From Lonepinella sp042485795 (lineage in GTDB: Bacteria; Pseudomonadota; Gammaproteobacteria; Enterobacterales; Pasteurellaceae): a DNA stretch of 64,000 bases. This document shows, one piece after another, positions 9,005 to 17,912 of this stretch (positions within the stretch are counted from its first letter, which is position 1; the number at the start of each line of letters is the position of its first letter). The translations under genes were made by a program, and so were the position numbers. The stretch spans positions 620,001-684,000 of the forward strand of contig NZ_CP169368.1 in NCBI RefSeq assembly GCF_042485795.1. Reading direction: 5' to 3'. Below the pieces are notes generated by a model that was not told where the DNA came from, did not search any database, and worked only from the letters and a program-made list of their open reading frames with translations.

Positions 9005-11518
9005 TTGAAGTACGATATTGAATTTGCGAAGAAACAAGTTGCCGATCTTGAACACTTCCGTATTGTGCGAGCATTGTCGGGAGCCTCAAAAGAATTTCAG
9101 CATATATTTAAATTAGTTACGTTATTATTACAGGTTAACCATCCTAGTTTACCTGGTTTTGTCGTTGATGCTCCAGTGGGAATTTGCAACTTCAAATTAT
9201 CTGATTATCAGCAAGAATACCTTAGTCGTGTTATCCCAGAATTCTCTTATTCACAAATTAATTCTTTTTCTCACCGCACTTTTGATGCTATTTATGGCGT
9301 ATATGTCATGGGAAGCATTGCTTCAATTTCACAAACTGCATCATCTGATTTAGATATTTGGGTTTGTCATCGTGAAGATCTGAATATTCATGAACGAAAT
9401 CTTTTAACTCAGAAAACTTCTGCCTTACAATATTGGGCAAAACAGTTTGAAGTGGATGTGAATTTTTTTCTTATGGATCAAGAAAGATTTCGTTGTTTCC
9501 GCTATTCAGATGCGATGACATCAGAGAACTGTGGTTCAGCACAATATATGTTGTTGCTTGATGAATTTTATCGTTCCGCCATTCGATTAGCTGGCAGACC
9601 GTTATTATGGTCGCATTTATTGATAGAAGACGAAAAGCAATATGAAACAGAAGTTGAGCAACTGATTTTAAATAAACAAATTGATCCACAAGACTGGGTG
9701 GATTTCGGTGGTTTAGGGGCGTTTTCTGCCAATGAGTATTTTGGTGCTAGTTTATGGCATCTCTATAAAGGCATTGATTCCCCGTATAAATCAACCATCA
9801 AGATTTTATTGCTTGAAGCCTATTCTTGGGAATATCCGAACACTCATTTAATTTCATCAGATTTTAAATTTCATTTATTAACTGATCGCACCGAAGATCA
9901 TCATTTTGATCCTTATCTTGCCATGTTAGAGCGAGTAACCAATTACCTCACTTATTTAGGCGATTTCAAACGGTTAGATTTTGTTCGGCGTTGTTTTTAT
10001 ATAAAAGCAACGGAAGATTTATGGTATAGCAAATCGAATAGTTGGCGTTTTTCTTTGTTGTCAGAGCTGACCAAGCAATGGGGTTGGTCTACAGATGTTA
10101 TTGAAGAGCTTAATCAGCGACCATTTTGGAAAATTAAAATGGTAAAAAGATCTTACAATGATTTAATTCAAATGCTGATGTTGAGCTATCGCAACTTGAT
10201 TCAATTTGCCCGAAAAAATCATGTGGATGCTAATATTATGCCACAGGATATTAGTATTTTATCGCGTAAGTTATATAGTGCATTTGAAGAATTACCAGGT
10301 AAAGTAACTTTGGTCAACCCTTTGATTTCTAATGATTTATCCGAAGCTCATTTAACATTTATTGAAGTGACGAAAATTAATTCGGGGGTTAAACCAGGTT
10401 GGTATGTGGTTAATCATGCCCCTGAAATATCGGAATTTGCCGCTTATACTCGTCATATTGAATATAATCCGAATTTACATAAACTTGTTTCATGGGCATA
10501 TTTTAATGGGTTATTGACACCTGAAACACAGCTGCATATATATAGCCGAAATGTGTCATTAGACAAACTCAAGGCTTTTGTCGCTGATTTAACGCAATTC
10601 TTCCCGATTAACGTGCCAGCAGCAACCAATGAGGAATTGCACCATCCTTGTGAAATTCGTCATTTAGCTGTGTTTGTTAATTTAGTTTCCGATCCCACCA
10701 AGAATTTGATACAGCCGAGAGGTCGGATTCAGCAAGGTGATTTATTTAGTTTCGGGCAAAATGAGGAAAGTCTGGTTGGTAGTATTGATTTAATTTATCG
10801 AAATGTGTGGAATGAAGTTAGAACGTTACATTTTGAAGGTAGTAATGCCATTTTATTAGCATTAAAAGTGTTAGCTAATAAAATTCATCGAGGTTCTGAT
10901 TCCCCAAGGGGTGTCGATGTTTTTTGTTATAGTGAGAACTATCAGCGTGCTTTGCATGAGCTTTTACTTGCGTTAGTAAATAAATGTATTGGAATTCAGG
11001 TTGGAACCATTTCTTCCTCAAATACACAAAATATATTACGTATCGCAGGTAAAAACTGGCAATTCTTTTTTGAAAATAGAGGAATGCGGTGGCAGGAAAT
11101 TCCAGACATACAAGTATCAAATAGAGATGAATTTGCAAATACCGCAAATTTTGCTGAAAAAGCACCGCACTTTGAACAGCCATTGTATTCATTACAACCA
11201 TATAACAGAGAGTATCCTGTTGAAATTGATGCTTTTGCTAGTGAAGGTTTTTTACAATTCTTTTTTAAAGATAATGTTGATGGTTCATTTGATGTGTATA
11301 TTTTAGATGAAGAAAATCATATTGAGATCTATCGCCACTGTAGTGGAGAAAAAGAACAAAAAATCAAGGAAATAAATTATATTTATCAACAAGCGGATAG
11401 TACGGGGAATAATTTATATAATATTGTACAGCGTGATTTTAATTACCCACAATTTTATCAGTTAGTTTCAGATAGCAATGGAAGAAAAATTATTCCATTT
11501 ACTGCTGTGCATAAGTAA
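9005..11518 (+). CDS. cyaA: Adenylate cyclase, class I
   Basis: Makes cAMP for CRP, which controls sugar use and, in Haemophilus-type bacteria, competence. The N-terminal half holds the class I catalytic signature GSIASISQ...SSDLDIWVCH (about residue 95 on); the C-terminal half is the regulatory region of enteric cyclases. I place the start at TTG 9005 because the protein then reads MKYDIEFAKKQVADLEHFR, aligning without gaps to the E. coli enzyme, which also uses TTG. An in-frame GTG at 8975 and ATG at 8993 would add 10 or 4 residues. Uptake cores lie upstream (8905-8913) and inside (9273-9281, 11164-11172). Confidence 0.95.
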   Translation: MKYDIEFAKKQVADLEHFRIVRALSGASKEFQHIFKLVTLLLQVNHPSLPGFVVDAPVGICNFKLSDYQQEYLSRVIPEFSYSQINSFSHRTFDAIYGVYVMGSIASISQTASSDLDIWVCHREDLNIHERNLLTQKTSALQYWAKQFEVDVNFFLMDQERFRCFRYSDAMTSENCGSAQYMLLLDEFYRSAIRLAGRPLLWSHLLIEDEKQYETEVEQLILNKQIDPQDWVDFGGLGAFSANEYFGASLWHLYKGIDSPYKSTIKILLLEAYSWEYPNTHLISSDFKFHLLTDRTEDHHFDPYLAMLERVTNYLTYLGDFKRLDFVRRCFYIKATEDLWYSKSNSWRFSLLSELTKQWGWSTDVIEELNQRPFWKIKMVKRSYNDLIQMLMLSYRNLIQFARKNHVDANIMPQDISILSRKLYSAFEELPGKVTLVNPLISNDLSEAHLTFIEVTKINSGVKPGWYVVNHAPEISEFAAYTRHIEYNPNLHKLVSWAYFNGLLTPETQLHIYSRNVSLDKLKAFVADLTQFFPINVPAATNEELHHPCEIRHLAVFVNLVSDPTKNLIQPRGRIQQGDLFSFGQNEESLVGSIDLIYRNVWNEVRTLHFEGSNAILLALKVLANKIHRGSDSPRGVDVFCYSENYQRALHELLLALVNKCIGIQVGTISSSNTQNILRIAGKNWQFFFENRGMRWQEIPDIQVSNRDEFANTANFAEKAPHFEQPLYSLQPYNREYPVEIDAFASEGFLQFFFKDNVDGSFDVYILDEENHIEIYRHCSGEKEQKIKEINYIYQQADSTGNNLYNIVQRDFNYPQFYQLVSDSNGRKIIPFTAVHK

Positions 11519-11533
11519 TACTTTTTTAATTAA

Positions 11534-11929
11534 CTATTGTTGCTCAATACACCCTTCCGCCAGAACATTACCAATACTATTGTATAAGCTACTACTATCA
11601 GCTTTTTCTAACCATTGCCAATGAATGTTGGTATAGAATTTTCCCGTTTGATAAGGTGTCGCATTAAGTTTCTCCGTGACACCTTCAAAAGTGAGATTAA
11701 TCTCATCAGTTTTTACTTTCTTAGTATTTTTACTGCTTTTAATAATACGTACGACTCTTACTTGCTTATCATTTTTACACTTATAAAGGCTGGCAGATCT
11801 TTTTTGTATTGTTTTATCTAGCACTACATTAGTATTAGCTTTCGGTTGAGTATTATTACTCGATAATAATTCTGAATTTGCAGTACAGCCAGTGATTCCA
11901 ATAAAAGTAAGCAGTAAAAGTCGTTTCAC
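11534..11929 (-). CDS. oapB: Opacity-associated protein B, lipoprotein
   Basis: The best start is GTG at 11929, because AAGGA lies 7 bases upstream and the protein then opens with a lipoprotein signal, VKRLLLLTFIGITGC, with the lipid-bearing Cys at residue 15. A longer frame from 12016 would overlap oapA and bury that signal. The product is about 131 residues, with no domain I recognise apart from the lipobox. It follows oapA by 10 bases on the same strand, as in Haemophilus influenzae, where oapA and oapB are needed for colony opacity and colonisation. The name rests mainly on position and size. Confidence 0.7.
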   Translation of the reverse strand: MKRLLLLTFIGITGCTANSELLSSNNTQPKANTNVVLDKTIQKRSASLYKCKNDKQVRVVRIIKSSKNTKKVKTDEINLTFEGVTEKLNATPYQTGKFYTNIHWQWLEKADSSSLYNSIGNVLAEGCIEQQ

Positions 11930-11939
11930 AGTATTATCC

Positions 11940-13256
11940 TTATTTACTGTACTTATAAGTACCGTCAGTTTGACGTGTAAACGTTGCACCATTGGATAAA
12001 CGCATTGTACTAACATGCCCTTGGCTTACTGCAACTTGAACTTTATCGTTGGCTTTGAAACTACTTAGTACATTACCCGCACCATTTGCTTTTGTCATAG
12101 CGTTTGCATCACGAATATCTAAACCATTACTGCGGAATACTTGGAATAATGATGTGCTGGCTGGAATAACTAAGGTTCTTGTGTTTGCATTAGTCACATT
12201 GCGAGTCTGATTGCTTGAGGCATTGCTTTGTGAACTTGATGACACAGGTTTTGCTTCAACCACAGGAGCAGCTTTAGTCTTTGTGACGGCTTGTTTTGTT
12301 GGTTCTACTTTGTGAGTTTGAGCTTGTTGTGTAGCACTCTTAGCTTGTTCTATCTTGTGAACTTGAGCTTGTGGTTCAGCGTTCTTAGTTTGTTCTACAC
12401 TGTGAGTCTGAACCTGTTGTGTTTCAACTTTATTTTGTACTATCGTTTGTGTTTCAGTTGGTTTCACTGGTTCTGGAGTAACGTTAGATTGTACCGTGTT
12501 TGGTTGTATTTGTTGAGCCGATTGTGTTGGTTCATTTGCTTGTGTGGTTGGATTTACATTTTCTACCATATTATCTGTTGGCGTAGTATGTTCTGTTACA
12601 ACATTATTATTTGCCACTTCAGTATTTTCAAGCGGTTTATTCGGATCAAGAGATTGGAATTCAATCGGTGTTGATGAAGTATTATTTGCTTGAATTTCTT
12701 CTACTGTGTTATTACTTGGTTTTAACCATAATAAAGCGAGTAGAATTGCGATTGCTCCAGCAATAGCAATAAATAAGCGACGATGTTTAGGTGGTAATTT
12801 TTGCATAATGCCCCAATTCTCAGGATTTTTGCTATTATTTTTTTCCTGTACAGGAGGAACAGCCGTTGGTTGTTGTTTTTGTTCTGGTTCTGGTTCAACA
12901 AATTCTGCTCTATTATTTGGCGTAGCTGACGTGGCGGTGTTCTCTACTGAATTTATTGTTTCAGATTGTGCTGCCGTTTGTGCTATGGTAGGTCTGGTTG
13001 CTACACTTTGTTGGGCTTGAACTGTATCCACACGGTTAGCAGGTTGTTCAATATTTTGAGTAGTACCAAAAGTAGGTTCTTTACGCACCGCAAATTGATT
13101 GGGTTGCGAAGTTTCCTTTTTGCCAAATAACCCCGTGACTTTATTTAAAATAGATGGATCAATTTTAACATCTTTTCTTACAGTGGCTGAATCAGCTTGG
13201 TTTAAGTCTAAATCCAATTCATTTTGATTTGAATTATTTTTTGGTGTGTTTTCCAC
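11940..13256 (-). CDS. oapA: Opacity-associated protein A (OapA / YtfB family)
   Basis: A 438-residue envelope protein with a cytoplasmic N-terminal region, the family motif WGIMQKLPPKHRRLF just before one membrane helix (about 161-178), a long Gln/Thr/Glu-rich linker, and a C-terminal OapA domain with a LysM-like fold (from about 355, TLVIPASTSLFQVFRSNG). The linker around 265-330 contains degenerate repeats of the type Q-x-H-K-x-E-x-T-K. The E. coli relative YtfB acts at the cell-division site and binds glycans; H. influenzae OapA promotes attachment. The C-terminal domain is probably periplasmic and wall-binding. It forms a two-gene unit with oapB. Confidence 0.9.
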   Translation of the reverse strand: MENTPKNNSNQNELDLDLNQADSATVRKDVKIDPSILNKVTGLFGKKETSQPNQFAVRKEPTFGTTQNIEQPANRVDTVQAQQSVATRPTIAQTAAQSETINSVENTATSATPNNRAEFVEPEPEQKQQPTAVPPVQEKNNSKNPENWGIMQKLPPKHRRLFIAIAGAIAILLALLWLKPSNNTVEEIQANNTSSTPIEFQSLDPNKPLENTEVANNNVVTEHTTPTDNMVENVNPTTQANEPTQSAQQIQPNTVQSNVTPEPVKPTETQTIVQNKVETQQVQTHSVEQTKNAEPQAQVHKIEQAKSATQQAQTHKVEPTKQAVTKTKAAPVVEAKPVSSSSQSNASSNQTRNVTNANTRTLVIPASTSLFQVFRSNGLDIRDANAMTKANGAGNVLSSFKANDKVQVAVSQGHVSTMRLSNGATFTRQTDGTYKYSK

Positions 13257-13371
13257 GATGTTACTACCTCAGTAAATGCCAAACAAAATACGCACGTTAG
13301 AATAATCCCTAAAAAAGTGCGGTCGAATTTTATCTATTTTAAAGGATCTTTAATGATTTTCCTAGAATTAA

Positions 13372-14394
13372 CTACGGAGCATATAAAGTTTTATTGGGTT
13401 CATGAGCAATTTCTCGAGCTAATTTAGGGACTAAATAGCCTGAACTGATTTTTTGTAAATCTTTGTAAATTTGCCCCGCACTTTGATCGGAAATATAAAA
13501 ATGACTGGCACCTTCCACTTTATCCAGTAAATGTAAATAATAAGGCAAAATACCCACTGAAAATAATTTTTCATTCAAAGATTTCAACGTGTTAGCGTTA
13601 TCATTAATTTGTTTTAATAACACGGATTGATTTAATAAGGTTACACCTATCACTTTCAGTTTATTCATCGCATCAGCAAAAATTACATCGATTTCATTGG
13701 CATGATTAATATGAGTGACTAACACAGTTTGAAATCTACTTTGGGCTAAAATCTGACAAAATTCATCAGTAATTCGCTGTGGAATGACCACGGGTAAACG
13801 CGTATGAATCCGCAAACGCTGCAAGTGCGGTATTTTTTCTAGCTGTTTTATGAGCCAGTCTATTTCATGATCTTTTGCCATTAAGGGATCACCGCCAGAC
13901 CAAATAATTTCTTCGATTTGTGGATTTTCCGCAATATAGTCTAATGCTTTCAACCAGTTGGCTTTATTACCTTTGTTTTGGTTATAGGGAAAATGGCGGC
14001 GGAAACAATAACGGCAGTTAATGGCACAGCCACCTTTCACCATTAATAACAATCGGTTATGATATTTGTGTAAAATATTTGGAGCGGCTGCTTGTTGTTC
14101 GTCTAAGGGATCTTTGCTAAACCCTTTTTCCGCCAGAAATTCTTGTTGAGCCGTCATGACTTGCAAAAAAAGCGGATCTTGTGGATTGCCTTTTTCCATT
14201 TTTTGCACAAAGGGTAATGGTACTCGCATAGGAAATAAACGGCGAGCTTGAATATCTTTTTGAAAGGCATTCACTGGTAAATTCAGCATTCTTAATAACA
14301 TTTCGGGGTCAGAAACCGCATTCGCCAGAATTTCTAGCCAATTCTGTGTTTTTTGTTCTTCTCTAATTAAGGGTTTTTGGGGTAAAATATACAC
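13372..14394 (-). CDS. epmB: Lysine 2,3-aminomutase for EF-P modification (EpmB)
   Basis: A radical-SAM enzyme converting (S)-alpha-lysine to (R)-beta-lysine, which EpmA then attaches to elongation factor P. The cluster motif CAINCRYC (Cys123, Cys127, Cys130) binds the [4Fe-4S]/SAM centre, and the GGDPL motif (in WSGGDPLMAKD) is the SAM-binding signature of the family. Length 340 matches E. coli EpmB (342). It is divergent from efp, its final substrate, with only 35 bases between the start codons, so the efp promoter must overlap the 5' end of epmB. Confidence 0.95.
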   Translation of the reverse strand: MYILPQKPLIREEQKTQNWLEILANAVSDPEMLLRMLNLPVNAFQKDIQARRLFPMRVPLPFVQKMEKGNPQDPLFLQVMTAQQEFLAEKGFSKDPLDEQQAAAPNILHKYHNRLLLMVKGGCAINCRYCFRRHFPYNQNKGNKANWLKALDYIAENPQIEEIIWSGGDPLMAKDHEIDWLIKQLEKIPHLQRLRIHTRLPVVIPQRITDEFCQILAQSRFQTVLVTHINHANEIDVIFADAMNKLKVIGVTLLNQSVLLKQINDNANTLKSLNEKLFSVGILPYYLHLLDKVEGASHFYISDQSAGQIYKDLQKISSGYLVPKLAREIAHEPNKTLYAP

Positions 14395-14429
14395 TTTAAA
14401 ACAGCTCTACATCTAAATTAAGGATAAAT

Positions 14430-14996
14430 ATGGCATCATACACTACCACAGACTTTAAACCAGGTCTAAAATTTATGCAAGACGGTGAGCCTTGCGTAAT
14501 CGTTGAAAATGAATTTGTTAAACCGGGTAAAGGACAAGCCTTTACGCGTACTCGTATTCGTAAATTAATTTCAGGCAAAGTATTAGACGTGAACTTTAAA
14601 TCAGGTACTTCAGTTGAAGCCGCTGATGTGATGGATCTTAACTTGACCTATTCTTACAAAGACGAAGATTTCTGGTATTTTATGCACCCAGAAACTTTTG
14701 AGCAATACTCTGCGGACGAAAAAGCAGTGGGTGATGCAGAAAAATGGTTACTTGACCAAGCGGATTGTATTATTACCTTATGGAATGGTACACCGATTTC
14801 AGTGACCCCACCAAACTTTGTGGAATTAGAAATTGTCGATACTGACCCAGGTTTGAAAGGGGATACCGCAGGAACTGGTGGTAAACCAGCTACATTAAGC
14901 ACTGGTGCGGTAGTGAAAGTACCTTTATTTGTTCAAATCGGTGAAGTCATCAAAGTGGATACTCGCTCAGGCGAATATGTTTCTCGCGTCAAATAA
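14430..14996 (+). CDS. efp: Elongation factor P
   Basis: Relieves ribosome stalling at proline runs. The protein has 188 residues as in E. coli. The modification loop reads KPGKGQAF with Lys34 at the tip, the residue that receives beta-lysine, consistent with epmB next door. The ATG at 14430 follows AAGGATAAAT. A strong terminator follows. Confidence 0.98.
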   Translation: MASYTTTDFKPGLKFMQDGEPCVIVENEFVKPGKGQAFTRTRIRKLISGKVLDVNFKSGTSVEAADVMDLNLTYSYKDEDFWYFMHPETFEQYSADEKAVGDAEKWLLDQADCIITLWNGTPISVTPPNFVELEIVDTDPGLKGDTAGTGGKPATLSTGAVVKVPLFVQIGEVIKVDTRSGEYVSRVK

Positions 14997-15014
14997 ATTA
15001 TTTAGATAGCAAAT

Positions 15015-15045
15015 TAGCACTGGTTTCCCAGTGCTATTTTTTATC
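15015..15045 (+). terminator. Intrinsic terminator after efp
   Basis: TAGCACTGG (15015-15023) pairs perfectly with CCAGTGCTA (15028-15036) around a TTTC loop and is followed by TTTTTTATCTT. It lies between the convergent efp and PerM-like genes. Confidence 0.92.
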
Positions 15046-16119
15046 TTATTTTACAATAACATTCAATTCTTCTGTTGAAGGCCAAGCATTAATCACAGCT
15101 TTAACTAGGGTTGCCAATGGAATAGCAAAAAATACACCCCAAAATCCCCATAATCCACCAAAAATTAATACTGACACAATGATGGTTAAAGGATGTAAAT
15201 TAACTGCTTCCGAGAATAAAAATGGCACCAGTAAATTACCGTCAAGTAACTGGCTGACTACGTAGGCAATTATAATATACCAGAATGTAGAATGATCACC
15301 GAATTGAAAGAATGCGACTAAAGCCACTGGTACACAGACTAACACCGCTCCCACATAAGGCACTAACACCGAAACCCCAACCGCAACAGAAAGCAATAGT
15401 GGATAATTTAAACCAAAGGATAGGAAAATAATATAAGTTACCAGCGTGACAATCGCAATTTCAAACAGTTTGCCTCGAATATAATTAGCAATTTGTAATT
15501 GCATTTCTTGCCAGACCTTGTTCGCAAGATGACGATTTTGCGGTAAGAATTGGGTAAACGAATGAATTAACGTGTTTTTATCTTTTAACATAAAAAACAT
15601 CATTAACGGTACTAAAAAGGCATAAATTCCAATCGTTACTAAGTTTACAATAGAAGTGAGCGAAAATTTCACCGCACTTTCACCGAAACCAAGGATTTTA
15701 GTACGTGTAGCTGTGAATATTCCTTCAATCATTTGGGCATCTACAAATTCGGGATGAATTTCGGGTAAACGCATTGCCCACTCATGTAGTTTGTTGAACA
15801 TATTAGGTAAATCACTTAATAAATTAATGGTTTGATTAATTAAATTGGGCAATAAACCAAAGGCGAGTAATGAGGCAAAAGTGATAAAGCTACCTAATAT
15901 GAGAATAATGACTAGAATGCGAGGGAGTGAAAATTTGGTGGTAAGAAAATGAATCGGAAATTCAAGCAAATAGGCTAATACAACGGCAATTAATAAAGGG
16001 GCGATGAGATCACTAAAAAAATAAATAGCAATAAAGCAAAACAACAAAATAGCCGCTAATCCCATTGCTTGTGGATCACTAAAGTGCCGCATATACCATT
16101 TTCTTAGCAATTCAAACAT
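15046..16119 (-). CDS. PerM-like permease, AI-2E transporter family
   Basis: About 357 residues of inner-membrane protein: hydrophobic segments near the N-terminus, a soluble central region, then a cluster of helices ending in GGLWGFWGVFFAIPLATLVKA, typical of the AI-2E exporter/PerM family. The substrate is unknown; family members have been linked to autoinducer-2 export or Na+/H+ exchange, and I do not choose between them. ATG at 16119 is preferred because AAGGAA lies 8 bases upstream; an in-frame TTG at 16137 lacks a good site. It converges on efp. Confidence 0.85.
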   Translation of the reverse strand: MFELLRKWYMRHFSDPQAMGLAAILLFCFIAIYFFSDLIAPLLIAVVLAYLLEFPIHFLTTKFSLPRILVIILILGSFITFASLLAFGLLPNLINQTINLLSDLPNMFNKLHEWAMRLPEIHPEFVDAQMIEGIFTATRTKILGFGESAVKFSLTSIVNLVTIGIYAFLVPLMMFFMLKDKNTLIHSFTQFLPQNRHLANKVWQEMQLQIANYIRGKLFEIAIVTLVTYIIFLSFGLNYPLLLSVAVGVSVLVPYVGAVLVCVPVALVAFFQFGDHSTFWYIIIAYVVSQLLDGNLLVPFLFSEAVNLHPLTIIVSVLIFGGLWGFWGVFFAIPLATLVKAVINAWPSTEELNVIVK

Positions 16120-16155
16120 AAATTCGTTCCTTAGCAATTTTTTCTTGATTATAAG

Positions 16156-16184
16156 TTAAAATTTTATTTAATTACATATATAAT
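16156..16184 (+). promoter_or_regulatory. Probable sigma70 promoter of arfA
   Basis: TTAAAA (16156-16161) and a perfect -10, TATAAT (16179-16184), are 17 bases apart, with the arfA ATG 32 bases beyond the -10. The -35 matches only 4 of 6 consensus bases. Confidence 0.45.
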
Positions 16185-16215
16185 ACACAAGTTTATTCAT
16201 AAGGGAGAGAAAAAT

Positions 16216-16491
16216 ATGGCAAAGAAAAAACTAAACTTGCCAACTGTTTCTGAAACACAAGGCACAACCACTTATCAGCATGGTCGTGGTATTATTCGAG
16301 ATAATGCCATTCAAGCATTATTAAGTGATCGACTATTTCGCCAACGAATTGAGAAAAAACTCAAAGGCAAAGGCAGTTATCAACGTAAGGCGAAACATAC
16401 TGCTAAATGGACTGAAAAGCCCGATAATAAGATTTCTTTTGAAAGAGATTTTATTATCGGGTTTTTCTTTAATAACAATAGATTACATTAG
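16216..16491 (+). CDS. arfA: Alternative ribosome-rescue factor A
   Basis: ArfA binds ribosomes stalled on mRNAs lacking a stop codon and recruits RF2. The conserved core is clear: YQHGRGIIRDNAIQALLSD, then LFRQRIEKKLKGKGSYQRK. Full length would be 91 residues, but a terminator hairpin sits inside the last third of the frame, so most transcripts should end before the stop. In E. coli and H. influenzae such truncated arfA mRNA is cleared by tmRNA, and active C-terminally shortened ArfA accumulates only when tmRNA fails. The residues encoded past the hairpin (FIIGFFFNN) are hydrophobic and dispensable. GGGAG precedes the ATG. Confidence 0.93.
   Translation: MAKKKLNLPTVSETQGTTTYQHGRGIIRDNAIQALLSDRLFRQRIEKKLKGKGSYQRKAKHTAKWTEKPDNKISFERDFIIGFFFNNNRLH
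16415..16470 (+). terminator. Intrinsic terminator embedded in the arfA reading frame
   Basis: CCCGATAATAA (16420-16430) pairs with TTATTATCGGG (16451-16461), 11 bp without mismatch. The 20-base loop contains a smaller TCTT/AAGA stem, and TTTTTCTTTAAT follows. Both arms are inside arfA codons, 22-72 bases before the stop. This matches the known self-limiting arfA mRNA design, so it is regulatory and not an accidental palindrome. Confidence 0.9.
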
Positions 16492-16506
16492 AAAGGGAAT
16501 AAAAAT

Positions 16507-16800
16507 ATGACAGCATTAACAGAAGTTTTATTTACCAATACTTTGAATGTTCGGATTAGTGATCCAGGCGAAGAGGGGGCAACTAGCCACTTTTTTGAAA
16601 CCATTTATATTACTCTGGTTGCACATATTAACGGCGATGAGGTTAAGTATGAATTTACGCGTAAAGTGGAAAACGAAGTAAAAATTAACCGCACTTTTAC
16701 CGAATTAAATGAGCTATTTAAATTCTTAGCAGATTATTTGGATCCTGTTGCTTTAGGGAATTTAGGGGTGAAGATCGGTCAGTTAGGATTAGCCAAGTAA
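16507..16800 (+). CDS. Conserved small protein of unknown function
   Basis: A 97-residue acidic, soluble-looking protein without signal or membrane segment; I do not recognise a family. ATG at 16507 follows GAAAGGGAAT, a usable ribosome-binding site. It begins 15 bases after the arfA stop and only 37 bases after the arfA terminator's T-run, with no visible promoter between. Its expression should therefore depend on readthrough of that terminator. An uptake core lies within it at 16688-16696, arguing for long residence in the genome. Confidence 0.7.
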   Translation: MTALTEVLFTNTLNVRISDPGEEGATSHFFETIYITLVAHINGDEVKYEFTRKVENEVKINRTFTELNELFKFLADYLDPVALGNLGVKIGQLGLAK

Positions 16801-16808
16801 AAACGGAA

Positions 16809-16829
16809 CTGCAGTGAACTTCACTGCAG
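16809..16829. terminator. Hairpin between convergent genes
   Basis: CTGCAGTGA (16809-16817) and TCACTGCAG (16821-16829) form a perfect 9-bp stem with a 3-base loop. It lacks a clear T-run on either side, so it may be a weak bidirectional terminator or an mRNA 3'-end stabiliser between the small gene and hemB. Confidence 0.5.
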
Positions 16830-16839
16830 CTATTATATG

Positions 16840-17862
16840 CTATCTATTCTTTCCGTCTAAATACAACCACTCGGCTACCTGTTTGGCAAAATAGGTCAAA
16901 ATCCCATCGGCTCCCGCACGTTTAAAGCAGAGTAAACTTTCCAGAATACATTCTTTTTCTTTTAACCAGCCATTCTCAATCGCCGCCAAGTGCATAGCAT
17001 ATTCGCCTGAAACTTGATAAGCAAAGGTTGGTACACCAAATTGTTGTTTCACCCGATATACCATATCTAAATAAGGCATACCTGGTTTCACCATGACCAT
17101 ATCCGCCCCCTCTTGAATATCTAGTGCCACTTCTTGTAACCCCTCATTACTGTTAGCAGGATCAACCTGATAGGTTTTCTTATCACCGCCTTTTAGATTA
17201 GCCGATGACCCTACGGCATCACGGAAAGGACCGTAATAATTCGATGCGTATTTTGCCGCATACGCCATAATTAAGGTATTGATCAGTCCTTTCTGTTCAA
17301 GTGCGGTGCGAATTTTGCCGATTCTGCCGTCCATCATATCGCTTGGGGCAACAATATCCGCTCCTGCTTGTGCATGGGAAAGTGCTTGTTTAACTAATAC
17401 ATCGCAGGTCGATTCATTCAGCACATAACCTGTTTCGTCAATAATACCGTCTTGACCGTGTAGCGTATAAGGATCCAATGCCACATCGGTTAATACGCCT
17501 AATTCAGGGTAAGCGGATTTTAATGCTCTTACCGCTCGTTGTACTAACCCATTTGGGTTATAGCTTTCTTCCGCCATTAAGGATTTTTTCTCTTGTTCCA
17601 CCACAGGGAATAAGGCAATCACTGGCACGCCATATTTGACTAACAAGCCTGCTTCAATGAGTAATTGATCAATGGTTAAACGTTCTACTTTTGGCATTGA
17701 TGGCACAGGTTCACGTCGATTTTCGCCCTCCATAATAAACACAGGATAAATTAAATCATCGACAGTTAATTTATTTTCAGCCATTAAACGACGGCTAAAA
17801 TCCTGTTTACGCATACGGCGTAAACGGCGTGCGGGATAACCTGTAAAAATTTGGATTGTCAT
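16840..17862 (-). CDS. hemB: Delta-aminolevulinic acid dehydratase (porphobilinogen synthase)
   Basis: Condenses two aminolevulinate molecules to porphobilinogen in haem synthesis. Family hallmarks are the metal/allosteric region APSDMMDGRIGKIR, the first active-site Lys near NLKGGDKKTYQVD, and the Schiff-base Lys in MVMVKPGMPYLD. Length 340 is slightly above E. coli (324) because of the N-terminal extension. Other haem genes, hemC/D/X/Y, lie at 55.9-60.3 kb in this window. It is downstream of the tat genes on the same strand, 50 bases after tatC. Confidence 0.97.
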   Translation of the reverse strand: MTIQIFTGYPARRLRRMRKQDFSRRLMAENKLTVDDLIYPVFIMEGENRREPVPSMPKVERLTIDQLLIEAGLLVKYGVPVIALFPVVEQEKKSLMAEESYNPNGLVQRAVRALKSAYPELGVLTDVALDPYTLHGQDGIIDETGYVLNESTCDVLVKQALSHAQAGADIVAPSDMMDGRIGKIRTALEQKGLINTLIMAYAAKYASNYYGPFRDAVGSSANLKGGDKKTYQVDPANSNEGLQEVALDIQEGADMVMVKPGMPYLDMVYRVKQQFGVPTFAYQVSGEYAMHLAAIENGWLKEKECILESLLCFKRAGADGILTYFAKQVAEWLYLDGKNR

Positions 17863-17912
17863 GTTCTCTATCTCTTAATAAAAAAGGCGAATATATGATC
17901 CGCCTAATATTC

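Noticed and set aside
12291..13020. Two plus-strand frames of 127 and 104 codons opposite oapA
   Set aside because: They mirror the Gln/Thr-rich linker and membrane helix of oapA; the apparent Cys/Phe/Trp-rich products are artefacts of low complexity.
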